This document shows positions 1 to 6,940 of a DNA stretch of 34,627 bases, piece after piece. The translations under genes were made by a program, and so were the position numbers. The notes beneath the pieces were generated by a model. It was given only the letters and a program-made list of their open reading frames with translations, was not told the origin of the DNA and did not search any database. Where the stretch lies: NCBI GenBank assembly GCA_015231775.1, contig JADGAY010000021.1, positions 1-34,627 of the forward strand. The letters are read 5' to 3'. Source of the stretch: Magnetococcales bacterium. Lineage in GTDB: Bacteria > Pseudomonadota > Magnetococcia > Magnetococcales > Magnetaquicoccaceae. Within the stretch, counting starts at the first letter, position 1. Every line of letters begins with the position of its first letter.

Positions 1-1
1 A

Positions 2-193
2 ATAATCACCTTGTCAAGGCTTGGCACCAGCGTTTCTGATCTGAACGGTTACAAAATAAATTCCCCAGATTTACGGCTTATTATATCTAGCTATGATTAT
101 GAACTCCCACTTTCAAACTATTATGAAGTGACAGAAGCAAGCAATATAAGCAAAATGTCTCGAACAAACTCATGGAAAGTCGTTGGTGACTGA
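2..193 (+). CDS. C-terminal fragment of an unrecognised protein, cut by the window edge
   Basis: An open frame runs from the window edge to a TGA at 191-193 and gives about 63 residues. It may be the end of a longer gene that starts outside the window; an internal TTG at 11 could also start it but has no clear ribosome site. The peptide is rich in Ser, Asn, Tyr and Ile, unlike the Ala/Arg/Leu-rich proteins in the rest of the window, and the DNA here is much more AT-rich. I recognise no family. The composition fits recently acquired DNA beside the tRNA-Arg. It could equally be a chance open frame. Confidence 0.3.
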   Translation: MITLSRLGTSVSDLNGYKINSPDLRLIISSYDYELPLSNYYEVTEASNISKMSRTNSWKVVGD

Positions 194-550
194 CCTAAAG
201 TTCAGTTTTTTAATAGGGTTTTTGAACGATTCGCCCGAAACGTAATTATACCCGAGATAATCAATTCATGAGTTTGACCGATTCATGTCGTAGCAATCGA
301 TTGATCTATCAAGATATCTGATGTAGTGTCTTTAATTGCATAGGCATTGATATATCGACTAAACCCGAACTATCGACACCGGGCAGTTTGTATTTTAACT
401 TGCGCGAATCTCGATTTCCGTTCTGATTTCAAAAAGCTATTCCCGGATTCTAAACGACATAGCCGTGATCATGAACCTTTCTTGCAGTCTCATGCAAGGC
501 GTTCTGCGAGTGTGTGTCTGGAAAGGGCTTTGGGGGGTTTCTCCTTGTCG

Positions 551-587
551 GTGGAACGCGCCAGACGAGCACACAGAGGCCGCAACG
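551..587 (+). repeat. 37-nt imperfect direct repeat, copy 1
   Basis: This copy matches the segment 688-724 at 33 of 37 positions. It ends in the shared phrase CACAGAGGCCGCAACG. The copies are 137 bp apart and neither lies in a recognisable gene. Confidence 0.7.
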
Positions 588-687
588 GGGGATCTGTGAC
601 GCTGGACTTCGAGCGGTGCCCGTAGACGCGATAGAACGATGCCGGTTCCTCCTGTCTCGGGTGGTGCGAACCGATTGAAGCCGTGTC

Positions 688-724
688 GTGGAACGCATCA
701 GACGTGCGCACAGAGGCCGCAACG
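688..724 (+). repeat. 37-nt imperfect direct repeat, copy 2
   Basis: Second copy of the repeat at 551-587, with four substitutions. The shared core is GGAACGC, CAGACG and CACAGAGGCCGCAACG. Its function is unknown. Two copies 137 bp apart do not make a CRISPR array. Confidence 0.7.
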
Positions 725-1109
725 AACATTCCGCAACGGGTATCCCGCAAGGGTGTGGGTCATGATGGGCTGAATGGACACCCGCAAGCCGAGTTGATCC
801 TGGATTCGGTTCTATTGTTCAAGGGTGGCATGCTGGTCTGGAAGGACGCCCACTAGCCGAGGCGATCCTGAATCCCTTCAGGTGATCACAGGGGGGTGGT
901 CGGTGGGCGGTGACAGGCAGACGGCAGAGGGTTGGAACCTTCCTTGGCAGTCAGGAGGAAGGTGGAATCAACAAAGGCTTGATCAGGAGTCGGAAGAGAT
1001 CCCGGTTTCGCGGGCGGATGCACCCCGGCATCGGGAGGGGCGTTTACCCTCGACCGAAGCGTAATCCCTGTCATGTCAGGATGTTTGCAAACACTCCGAT
1101 TTTTTTCTG

Positions 1110-1129
1110 GTGGGTACTATGTGGGTACT
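1110..1129. repeat. Paired 9-bp direct repeats, possible integrase arm sites
   Basis: GTGGGTACT occurs at 1110-1118 and again at 1121-1129, an 11-bp period or one helical turn. The pair lies about 50 bp from the 3' end of tRNA-Arg. Closely spaced repeats of this sort next to a tRNA 3' end are typical of arm-type binding sites of tyrosine integrases in genomic islands. That role is inference: no integrase gene and no second copy of the tRNA 3' end are visible in the window. Confidence 0.45.
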
Positions 1130-1134
1130 GGAAC

Positions 1135-1162
1135 AAAAAAGCCACCCTTGCGAGTGGCTTTA
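1135..1162 (-). terminator. Intrinsic terminator of tRNA-Arg
   Basis: Read on the minus strand, a stem AAGCCAC/GTGGCTT with an 8-nt loop is followed directly by a run of T (plus-strand A run 1135-1140). It sits 16 bp beyond the CCA end of tRNA-Arg and should end that transcript. Confidence 0.8.
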
Positions 1163-1177
1163 ACATATTGATTTAAT

Positions 1178-1254
1178 TGGTACGCGGTATTGGATTCGAA
1201 CCAACGACCTTTGGCTTCGGAGGCCAACGCTCTATCCAACTGAGCTAACCGCGC
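1178..1254 (-). tRNA. tRNA-Arg (anticodon CCG)
   Basis: The minus strand folds into a full cloverleaf. The 7-bp acceptor stem (plus 1248-1254 with 1182-1188) has a G-U first pair. The D arm is GCTCAGTTGGATAGAGC. The anticodon stem is TTGGC/GCCAA around the loop CTCCGAA, giving anticodon CCG, which reads the arginine codon CGG. A T arm with TTCGAAT is present, and the CCA end is encoded at 1178-1180. The gene appears to stand alone, with its own terminator just downstream. Its 3' end faces the gene-poor left region, the side on which integrative elements insert. Confidence 0.95.
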
Positions 1255-1368
1255 ATGGGGAGTGGATCAACGCCACACCATACGCGATTCGGTGATGGGT
1301 TGTCAAATGGGATCGCATTCAATGCGAACGCATGCGGGTTGGATTTTTTGCGGGCGTGGTGTGCGCGG

Positions 1369-1397
1369 TTGACTTTTGAGCGGATCGGTCTTAGCTT
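1369..1397 (+). promoter_or_regulatory. Possible sigma-70 promoter of trxA
   Basis: TTGACT at 1369-1374 is followed after 17 bp by TAGCTT at 1392-1397, about 100 bp upstream of the trxA start. The -35 element is good and the -10 element poor, so this is only a candidate. Confidence 0.3.
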
Positions 1398-1495
1398 TAT
1401 GGGAGTTTTCCGGAGGCGCCGAATGGTGGGGAACCCATTCGCGGGCCTTCGGATATTTTTTTAGCCCGAAGACCCGTCAAGGAGCTATCCGCGTC

Positions 1496-1822
1496 ATGAG
1501 CGATAACATTCTGCAAACCTCCGACGCCGCTTTCGAGCGCGACGTTTTGCAAGCCAACATGCCGATCCTGGTCGATTTCTGGGCCGATTGGTGTGGTCCG
1601 TGCAAGCAGATCGCCCCCTTCCTCGAGGATATGGCCGTCGATTACAAGGACCGTCTGATCGTCGCCAAGCTCAACATCGATCACAACCCCAGCACCCCTG
1701 GCAAGTACGGCGTGCGCGGCATCCCGACCCTGATGATCTTCAAGGGTGGACAGATCCAGGCCACCAAGATCGGTGCCCTGCCCAAGTCCAAACTCTACGC
1801 CTGGGTGGACGAAACCCTGTAA
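1496..1822 (+). CDS. trxA: Thioredoxin
   Basis: Thioredoxin of 108 residues, the normal length for the family. It reduces protein disulfides in the cytoplasm with electrons from thioredoxin reductase. The active site WCGPC is at residues 32-36, the buried Asp at 27 and the cis-proline in the motif RGIPT at residues 74-78. The segment around VAKLNID (57-63) is very close to Escherichia coli TrxA. The ATG at 1496 is chosen over upstream starts because AAGGAG ends about 11 bp before it and the protein then begins exactly where thioredoxins do. The gene stands alone and converges on the yggS-proC operon, with a palindromic repeat between them. Identification is firm. Confidence 0.96.
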   Translation: MSDNILQTSDAAFERDVLQANMPILVDFWADWCGPCKQIAPFLEDMAVDYKDRLIVAKLNIDHNPSTPGKYGVRGIPTLMIFKGGQIQATKIGALPKSKLYAWVDETL

Positions 1823-1830
1823 CGTCTCTG

Positions 1831-1887
1831 ATGGGGGGAGAGGCGCCTCACCCCCCAACCGTGGACCTCCCTTCGGGAGTTCCGCGG
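1831..1887. repeat. Palindromic repeat family A, copy 1 (also likely bidirectional terminator)
   Basis: A G-rich then C-rich lead (GGGGGGAGAGGCGCC..CCCCCC) is followed by a hairpin at 1859-1887. Its arms are CCGTGGA-CTCCC and GGGAG-TCCGCGG, with one internal mismatch and a TTCG loop. The element lies between the convergent trxA and yggU genes. Related elements occur at 22982-23038 and 27691-27736. Confidence 0.75.
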
Positions 1888-1924
1888 CCAGCCCCGAGTT
1901 GTTACAAGCCGGCGTCCGTCCCGT

Positions 1925-2254
1925 CTAGCGCGGGACGGCGCGCGTCTCCTCCTCGATCCCCCCCAGCCAGGCCTCCACCCGCTCCCGGTCCGCGCCCGCG
2001 ATCCGGATCACCTTGTCGCGCGACCGCTCACCCCGCGCGATCCGTACCCGTCCCGTGGCCACATGCAACGCCTTGGCAAACAGTCGCGTCACCGCCTCGT
2101 TGGCTGCTCCCTCCACCGGAGGCGCGGTCAACGCCACGGCCAGCACCCCGTCCCGGCACCCGAGAATCCGGTCTCGCGAGGCGCGCGGTTGCACCCGCAC
2201 GGTGAGAACCAGCTCCTCCCCCTCGCGCCGCAGCCAGGGGGGATCGTCAGCCAT
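1925..2254 (-). CDS. yggU: DUF167 / YggU family protein
   Basis: Small protein of 109 residues of the DUF167 (YggU) family, typical in length. Family landmarks are the motif RVQPRASRDRI near residue 20, the segment APPVEGAANEAV near residue 44 and the later segment GERSRDKVIRI. The fold is a small alpha/beta domain and the biochemical function is not established. Its start overlaps the end of yggT by 8 bp, so the two are probably translated together at the downstream end of the yggS-proC operon. The yggS, proC, yggT, yggU neighbourhood is widely conserved in proteobacteria, which supports the assignment. Confidence 0.9.
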   Translation of the reverse strand: MADDPPWLRREGEELVLTVRVQPRASRDRILGCRDGVLAVALTAPPVEGAANEAVTRLFAKALHVATGRVRIARGERSRDKVIRIAGADRERVEAWLGGIEEETRAVPR

Positions 2255-2861
2255 GCAGCGTCAGACGCGCGCCCGATACCCCCACCATCAACTCCTGGAG
2301 AATCGACAGCACCAGCAACAGCACCACCGCTGCCGCGAACGGGGAGATGTCCAGGCCGGAAAAATTGGGGACAAACCGGCGCAACGGTCGCAGCGCCGGT
2401 TCCGTGGCCTGGAAGACGAAGCGAATGAGGGGTTGGCGCAGATCGATGCCCGGCGGCTCTCCCTTGCGGAAGGTGTGCCAGGAGTGGACATGAAAACCGC
2501 CCCGGGCCAGCAGCAAAAGCATGTAGAAGGTTACCAGCAGATGGAGGATGCCGACCATCTCGGCAATCAGCGAGCCGATGGCCCCGCCGCCCATGCCGCC
2601 GTGAAACAGGGTCACCACGATGCGTTGGGTGAAGTGGACCGCCAGCAGAGCCACGATCGGCGAGAGGTCGAGCCCGGCGAAACTCGGGATCCAGCGCCGG
2701 AAGAGCGCCAGGACCGGCTCCGTGGCGCGCACCAGAAACTGCACGATCGGATTGTACGGGTCGGGATTGACCCAGGAGAGCAATACCCGACCCAGGATGA
2801 GCCAGGCATAGATCTCCAGAAGAAAATTCAAGAGGGTGCCGATGGAACCCGTGATACCCAT
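2247..2861 (-). CDS. yggT: YggT family integral membrane protein
   Basis: Inner-membrane protein of 204 residues with the internal duplication usual in the YggT family. Each half has a hydrophobic helix followed by a repeated block: the first near residues 37-72 (ATEPVLALFRRWIPSFAGLD) and the second near 145-180 (ATEPALRPLRRFVPNFSGLD). Hydrophobic stretches lie around residues 8-30, 66-86, 100-120 and 175-193. YggT proteins have been linked to osmotic or cation tolerance and to cell division in some bacteria, but no mechanism is settled. The ATG follows a GGAG-like site in the 33-bp gap after proC, and the gene overlaps yggU by 8 bp. Confidence 0.92.
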   Translation of the reverse strand: MGITGSIGTLLNFLLEIYAWLILGRVLLSWVNPDPYNPIVQFLVRATEPVLALFRRWIPSFAGLDLSPIVALLAVHFTQRIVVTLFHGGMGGGAIGSLIAEMVGILHLLVTFYMLLLLARGGFHVHSWHTFRKGEPPGIDLRQPLIRFVFQATEPALRPLRRFVPNFSGLDISPFAAAVVLLLVLSILQELMVGVSGARLTLHG

Positions 2862-2894
2862 GAGAGCTGTTCTCCTTGTTCGGATCGTGCCAGG

Positions 2895-3731
2895 TTACTT
2901 TTTCCCCAACTCCCTGGAGCGCTGACAGGCGGCCTGCACCGCTCCCATCAACGCGCCGCGCACCCCGCTTCGCTCCAGCACCTCCAGACCGGCGATGGTG
3001 GTCCCGCCCGGCGAGGTGACCTGATTCTTCAACACGCCGGGATGCAGGCCGCTCTCCTCGAGCAGCTTGGCCGACCCCAGCAGGGTACGGATCGCCAGCC
3101 GATCGGCCAACGGACGCGGCAGCCCGCTCGCCACGCCCCCATCCGAGAGCGCCTCGGCGATCAGATAGACATAGGCCGGTCCCGATCCCGACAAGGCGGT
3201 GATGCCATCCATCAGGGACTCCTGGTCGATCTCTTCGACCAGCCCCACCGCCTCCATGATGCGTCGGGCCAGAAGACGCTGCTCCGCCGAACAGCCGGGT
3301 GCCGCCAACAGCGCGGAGATCCCCGCACCCACCAGTCCGGGGGTGTTCGGCATGACCCGCGCCAGGGGTTGTCCCGCCGGCAGATGGGCGGCCAGGGTCG
3401 CCAGGGTGACCCCCGCCGCGATCGAGATCACCAGCACGCCGGACCCCAGGGCGTCCGCCACCTCGTCGAGCACGCCGGCCACCACCCCCGGCTTGACCGC
3501 CACCACCACCACGTCAGCGCCCCGGACCGCCTCGCGGTTGGCTGAAAACACCGGTACGCCGTACCGTTCGGTCAACGCCAGGCGCTGACCCTCCACCGGT
3601 TCGGCGACCCGGATCCGCTCCAGGGGGACCGAGGCCCGGATCAAACCCTGAATCAAGGCGCCGGCCATGGCCCCGCCCCCCAAAAAGGCGATCACGCTCC
3701 CGGCGGGGGTGATGGAATCATGCATGTTCAT
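2895..3731 (-). CDS. proC: Pyrroline-5-carboxylate reductase
   Basis: ProC of 278 residues, full length. It reduces 1-pyrroline-5-carboxylate to L-proline with NAD(P)H, the last step of proline synthesis, in the cytoplasm. The N-terminal Rossmann motif FLGGGAMAGALIQGL is at residues 17-31 and AVKP at 78-81. VMPNTP is at 126-131, the substrate-binding SGSGPAYVY at 181-189 and the C-terminal signature VTSPGGTTIAGL at 238-249. Its start overlaps the stop of the upstream TPR/SPOR gene by 4 bp (ATGA type), which implies translational coupling. A second Met at residue 3 could also start the protein. In this operon proC lies between the SPOR gene and yggT. Confidence 0.96.
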   Translation of the reverse strand: MNMHDSITPAGSVIAFLGGGAMAGALIQGLIRASVPLERIRVAEPVEGQRLALTERYGVPVFSANREAVRGADVVVVAVKPGVVAGVLDEVADALGSGVLVISIAAGVTLATLAAHLPAGQPLARVMPNTPGLVGAGISALLAAPGCSAEQRLLARRIMEAVGLVEEIDQESLMDGITALSGSGPAYVYLIAEALSDGGVASGLPRPLADRLAIRTLLGSAKLLEESGLHPGVLKNQVTSPGGTTIAGLEVLERSGVRGALMGAVQAACQRSRELGKK

Positions 3732-5881
3732 CGTTTGGATATCTCTCCAGGTTTCTGTTTCAACATCTCGCCAACCCGCGTTCTGGCCTCCTCGGCCTCG
3801 CCCTGCTCCGGGAAGGGACCGATCACGATGCGATGGAAGGTCTTCTCCCGCACCTGACCCGCCTCCACATAGGCGGGCACCCCGAGGCGCAAAAACTGAT
3901 CCAGGCCGTTGTTGGCATAGGTGGCGGTGGAGTAGGAGGCGGCGGTGAAGATATAGCCCCCCTTGCTCTTTCCAGTCGGTTTTTTGGCCGTGGGGAGATC
4001 GGTCCGAGGGTCCGCGGCGCGGGCCGCCTCGGCGGGGGAGGTGGCACGACCCGGCGCGCCCGTTGCCACCGGCTTGTCGGCCCGTGGCGCCGCCGCGCCG
4101 TTGTCATCCGATGCGGCTTCCGGATCGTTGACGATGCGGGTCGGAGCCGGTGTCTTCTTCGGCGCCCGTCCATCCGGGGCCGCGCCGGGCATGGCAACCC
4201 GCTCACCGGAGGCCTCGGGCACCCGCACGCGCGTCTCCTCGAAACTCGGCACGGGCCGGGCGATCGGCGCCTGGGGAATCGCCTCCGTTGCCTTGGTGGC
4301 CGGGAGAGCCGCCACGGGCTTGCCCGACGGTGCGACGCTCCCTTCCGGGGGCTTGGCCGCCGCGCGTGGGATCTCCTTCACCGTTGGGGTGGGCGCGCGG
4401 GGACGCAGCGGCTCCCTGGGCGCGGGGATCGGCTTGTCCGCGAAGGTCGGGGTGGCGGGGATCTCTGGATGCGCGGCGGTGGATTCCCCCTCCGGCTCGA
4501 TTGGGGCGCGGGAGGTAGAACGGGGGGCCTGGCTCTCCGGCCCGGACGTGGACCGTGGGGTCGCACGGGCCGCGGATGCCGGGCGCTCATCCCCCTTGGC
4601 ACTGGGTTTGGGTTCCGACGCGCCGGGGGCGGCCAGGGCCGCGACCGCATTGACGGGCGGTTGTCCTGCGGGGTTGGCGGCCAGCAGCGGGGCATGCCGC
4701 ATGGCCTGGCGGGCCAGACGATAATAGGGGGCCTCGCGCTCCTGTCCGGCCTGGATCGTCTCCAGCCAGCGGGTGGCATCCGCCTCCTTGCCATCGATGC
4801 GCGCCTTGTGACCATACAACAGCAGGGTGAGGTTCTCCCGCAGACGGCTCTCCACCGCATCCTCGCCGGCTCGGGCCGCCTCCAGCCCCCGTTCGGCGGG
4901 GATGTCTCCCAGAAACACGAACACCAGCGCCTCGGGCCAACTCTGCTGGCTGCGCTTGATGACTGGATCGGTCAACAGCTCCCGGCCCGGCTTGCCCAGC
5001 TTCAAGCGTGTCAGATAGAGCCAGAGACGGGTCTCCACGCGGGTGGGGTTGAGTGTCATCGCCTGGGCCAGATCCTGCTCCGCCTCGGCGTGGCGATCCA
5101 GCAGGAAATAGGCCATGCCCCGCGCCAACAACGCCTCGGGATTGCTCTTGGGACGCAGCCGCAACGATTCATGGAAATCCCCGACCGCCTGCTGCGGCAG
5201 ACCGATCAACAGACGACTCATGCCACGCAGTCGATAGACCTCCTCGTGATCGCGCTTGAAGCGGATGAAGGCGATGAAGTCATCGATGGAGGTCTCGTAA
5301 TCCCCCTGGGCCACCCGCAAGCGGCCCCGGTTGTAGTAACTCCACGGTTGATCGGGCTTGAGCCGGATGGCGGCATCCAGTTCCGCCATCGCCTCGCGAC
5401 CGCGCCCCAGTTTGGCCAACGCCAGCGCGCGGTTCTGAAAGGCCAGCACATCCTCGGGATTCAAGGCCAGGGCCACGCTCAGATCCTCGGCGGCGCGATC
5501 CGCGTGACCGGCGCTCAGCAGGGCCACGCCCCGGATCCGGTAGGCCTGTTGCAGATCGGATTTCAGCTCCACCGCCCGATCGCAATCGCCGATGGCCTGG
5601 GGCAGGAGCCCTGGATTGCGCTGGTTGAGGCTCTGTTTGTAGCGGGTCGCGCAGCGTCCCGCGAAGGCCGAGGCCCGTTGCGAGCGGGTGGAGTTCGGCG
5701 CGTTGAGCACCTGGTCATCGAGTTGGATCGCCTCTTCGAGTCGATCCTTGGCCAAGGCCTCGGTGGCGGCTTTCAGGGTTTCGTCGTGGCTGTTTTCGGC
5801 GCCAAGGGGGCGGGCGGTCGCCAACCCCCACAAGCAGACCAGCAGGGCCAGGAGTCGGCATGATGACAAAGCGTGGTTCAT
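3728..5881 (-). CDS. TPR-repeat protein with C-terminal SPOR domain
   Basis: Predicted exported protein of 717 residues. It starts with a signal peptide (hydrophobic core about residues 9-24, likely cut after ARPLGA). Tandem tetratricopeptide repeats follow from about residue 30 to 310, with consensus spacing in YYNRGRLRVAQGDYETSIDDF and neighbours. A long linker rich in Pro, Ala, Thr and Lys runs from about 395 to 635 and looks disordered. The last 79 residues form a SPOR domain with the segments YIFTAASYST and FHRIVIGPFPEQGEAEEARTR. SPOR domains bind peptidoglycan stripped of stem peptides, usually at division sites, and TPRs bind proteins, so a periplasmic cell-envelope scaffold is likely. 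It lies between yggS (37-bp gap) and proC (4-bp overlap). Confidence 0.88.
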   Translation of the reverse strand: MNHALSSCRLLALLVCLWGLATARPLGAENSHDETLKAATEALAKDRLEEAIQLDDQVLNAPNSTRSQRASAFAGRCATRYKQSLNQRNPGLLPQAIGDCDRAVELKSDLQQAYRIRGVALLSAGHADRAAEDLSVALALNPEDVLAFQNRALALAKLGRGREAMAELDAAIRLKPDQPWSYYNRGRLRVAQGDYETSIDDFIAFIRFKRDHEEVYRLRGMSRLLIGLPQQAVGDFHESLRLRPKSNPEALLARGMAYFLLDRHAEAEQDLAQAMTLNPTRVETRLWLYLTRLKLGKPGRELLTDPVIKRSQQSWPEALVFVFLGDIPAERGLEAARAGEDAVESRLRENLTLLLYGHKARIDGKEADATRWLETIQAGQEREAPYYRLARQAMRHAPLLAANPAGQPPVNAVAALAAPGASEPKPSAKGDERPASAARATPRSTSGPESQAPRSTSRAPIEPEGESTAAHPEIPATPTFADKPIPAPREPLRPRAPTPTVKEIPRAAAKPPEGSVAPSGKPVAALPATKATEAIPQAPIARPVPSFEETRVRVPEASGERVAMPGAAPDGRAPKKTPAPTRIVNDPEAASDDNGAAAPRADKPVATGAPGRATSPAEAARAADPRTDLPTAKKPTGKSKGGYIFTAASYSTATYANNGLDQFLRLGVPAYVEAGQVREKTFHRIVIGPFPEQGEAEEARTRVGEMLKQKPGEISKR

Positions 5882-5918
5882 GACGCGCTCCTGACGAGTG
5901 TCGCGTGAAAAAGAGTGC

Positions 5919-6605
5919 TCATGCCGACGCGAAGAGTGCGCTGCCGATGCGCACCAGGGTTGCCCCCTCTTCCACGGCCACCTCGAAATCGAGGCTCATG
6001 CCCATGGAGAGTTCGCGCATCGAAACCCCGTCGATGCCGGCGGCCTCGATCGAGGCGCGCAGTCCGGCCAGTTGGCGAAACCACGGTCGCGCCGCCTCGG
6101 CCTCATCACAGAACGGCGGGATGGTCATCAATCCCTGGAGTGCGATCCCCGGAAGCGACGCCATGGCCCGTGCCAGCGCCAGGGCATCCTCGGGGGCCAC
6201 CCCGGATTTTTGCGGTTCGCGACCCACGTTGACCTGCATGAGCACCGGCATGGGACGGATCCGTTCCGCCCGCCTGGAGATCTCCTCGGCCAGCTCGAGT
6301 GAGTCCACGGCGTGGAGCATGGCGAAGATCTCCACGGCGTTCTTGACCTTGTTGCGCTGCAAGGGACCGATGAGGTGCCAGGTGAGGGTCGGATCGGCGA
6401 TGAGGGGAATCTTGTCGCGGGCCTCCTGGACACGGTTTTCGGCGAACAGGCTCTGGCCGCGGGCCGCGACGGCACGGATCTCCTCGGGGGAGCGGGTCTT
6501 GGAGACCACCACCAGGCGCACCGAGGCCGGATCGCGACCCACCCGCGCGCAGGCGGCGGTGATGCGGGCACGGATCGATTCGAGGGGGTGGGATCGACTG
6601 CTCAT
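5919..6605 (-). CDS. yggS: YggS/PROSC family pyridoxal-phosphate homeostasis protein
   Basis: YggS-family protein of 228 residues, normal length. It binds pyridoxal 5'-phosphate in a single TIM-barrel domain related to alanine racemase, has no known catalytic activity, and maintains vitamin B6 and amino-acid balance. The PLP lysine is Lys36 in VVVSKTRSP. FAENRVQEA (residues 54-62), WHLIGPLQRNKVK (77-89) and the C-terminal SMGMSLDFEVAVEEGATLVRIG are hallmark segments. It is the first gene of the operon leading to proC, yggT and yggU. The 335-bp gap upstream separates it from a divergent gene, so its promoter should lie there. Confidence 0.95.
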   Translation of the reverse strand: MSSRSHPLESIRARITAACARVGRDPASVRLVVVSKTRSPEEIRAVAARGQSLFAENRVQEARDKIPLIADPTLTWHLIGPLQRNKVKNAVEIFAMLHAVDSLELAEEISRRAERIRPMPVLMQVNVGREPQKSGVAPEDALALARAMASLPGIALQGLMTIPPFCDEAEAARPWFRQLAGLRASIEAAGIDGVSMRELSMGMSLDFEVAVEEGATLVRIGSALFASA

Positions 6606-6940
6606 GGCCTCATGCGGTGAAAGCGGGGTGGGAAGCGGAGCGTGATTGACGCGCGGCCCCGGAAAATGACAATATTTTGTCTGGCCGTATCGCAGTACGC
6701 AAGCAAATTTCGCTGCATGCCGTTTGGCGATCGGTATTCAGAGGCGGTCTGGTGCTTCCATTCATGGAATCACCTAACCTGCACGCATCGAACGAATCGA
6801 TGCGTGCTTCTCAAATTGGTGCGCAATTTGGCGGGCCATGCATGGTCCGCAGCGGCTGTTGGGCATTGGCCAAACAGCCTCTCAGACCCTTTGCGGACTC
6901 GGTGCCGCATCCACATTTCAGGTCAAGGATCTATCCCAAG
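6606..6940. other. Divergent intergenic region with a hairpin array
   Basis: This 335-bp gap separates the divergent yggS and the 677-aa gene. It should hold both promoters, but I see no strong -35/-10 pair. The half near the rightward gene contains four consecutive inverted repeats, annotated separately. An open frame continues through the gap from 6677 in frame with the downstream gene. Its residues look non-coding and lack a ribosome site, so I do not count it as part of that gene. Confidence 0.6.
6781..6879 (+). repeat. Array of four adjacent stem-loops
   Basis: Four inverted repeats follow each other with almost no spacing. The first has 11-bp perfect arms GCACGCATCGA (6781-6791) and TCGATGCGTGC (6797-6807). 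The second has 7-bp arms CAAATTG/CAATTTG (6812-6818, 6824-6830). The third is GCGGGCCATGCATGGTCCGC (6831-6850), palindromic apart from one G/T position. The fourth has arms GGCTGTT/AACAGCC (6854-6860, 6873-6879). The array lies 62-160 bp upstream of the start at 6941. It could be a structured leader, a processed RNA or a small palindromic mobile repeat. Confidence 0.7.

Larger units (their letters stand above)
194..1134. other. Gene-poor region, probably mobile-element remnant
   Basis: No convincing gene is seen in this stretch. The first part (to about 470) is AT-rich and the rest becomes GC-rich. Short open frames occur on both strands (for example 347-625 and 825-1064), but they overlap one another, have odd composition rich in Arg, Gly and Pro, and lack good ribosome sites. 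The region holds a 37-nt imperfect direct repeat (551 and 688) and a weaker repeated phrase around 778-809 and 845-876. It lies on the 3' side of a tRNA gene, the usual insertion side for integrative elements. Confidence 0.5.

Noticed and set aside
551-724. Possible CRISPR from repeated 37-nt units
   Set aside because: There are only two imperfect copies, 137 bp apart, with no regular spacer and no cas gene in the window.
2013-3545. Plus-strand open frame opposite yggU, yggT and proC
   Set aside because: It crosses three well-identified genes on the other strand and is rich in His, Gln and Arg, as antisense frames are.
3833-5863. Long plus-strand open frame opposite the TPR/SPOR gene
   Set aside because: The minus-strand product has a signal peptide, TPRs and a SPOR domain. 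The plus-strand frame is low-complexity Gly/Arg and is a shadow.
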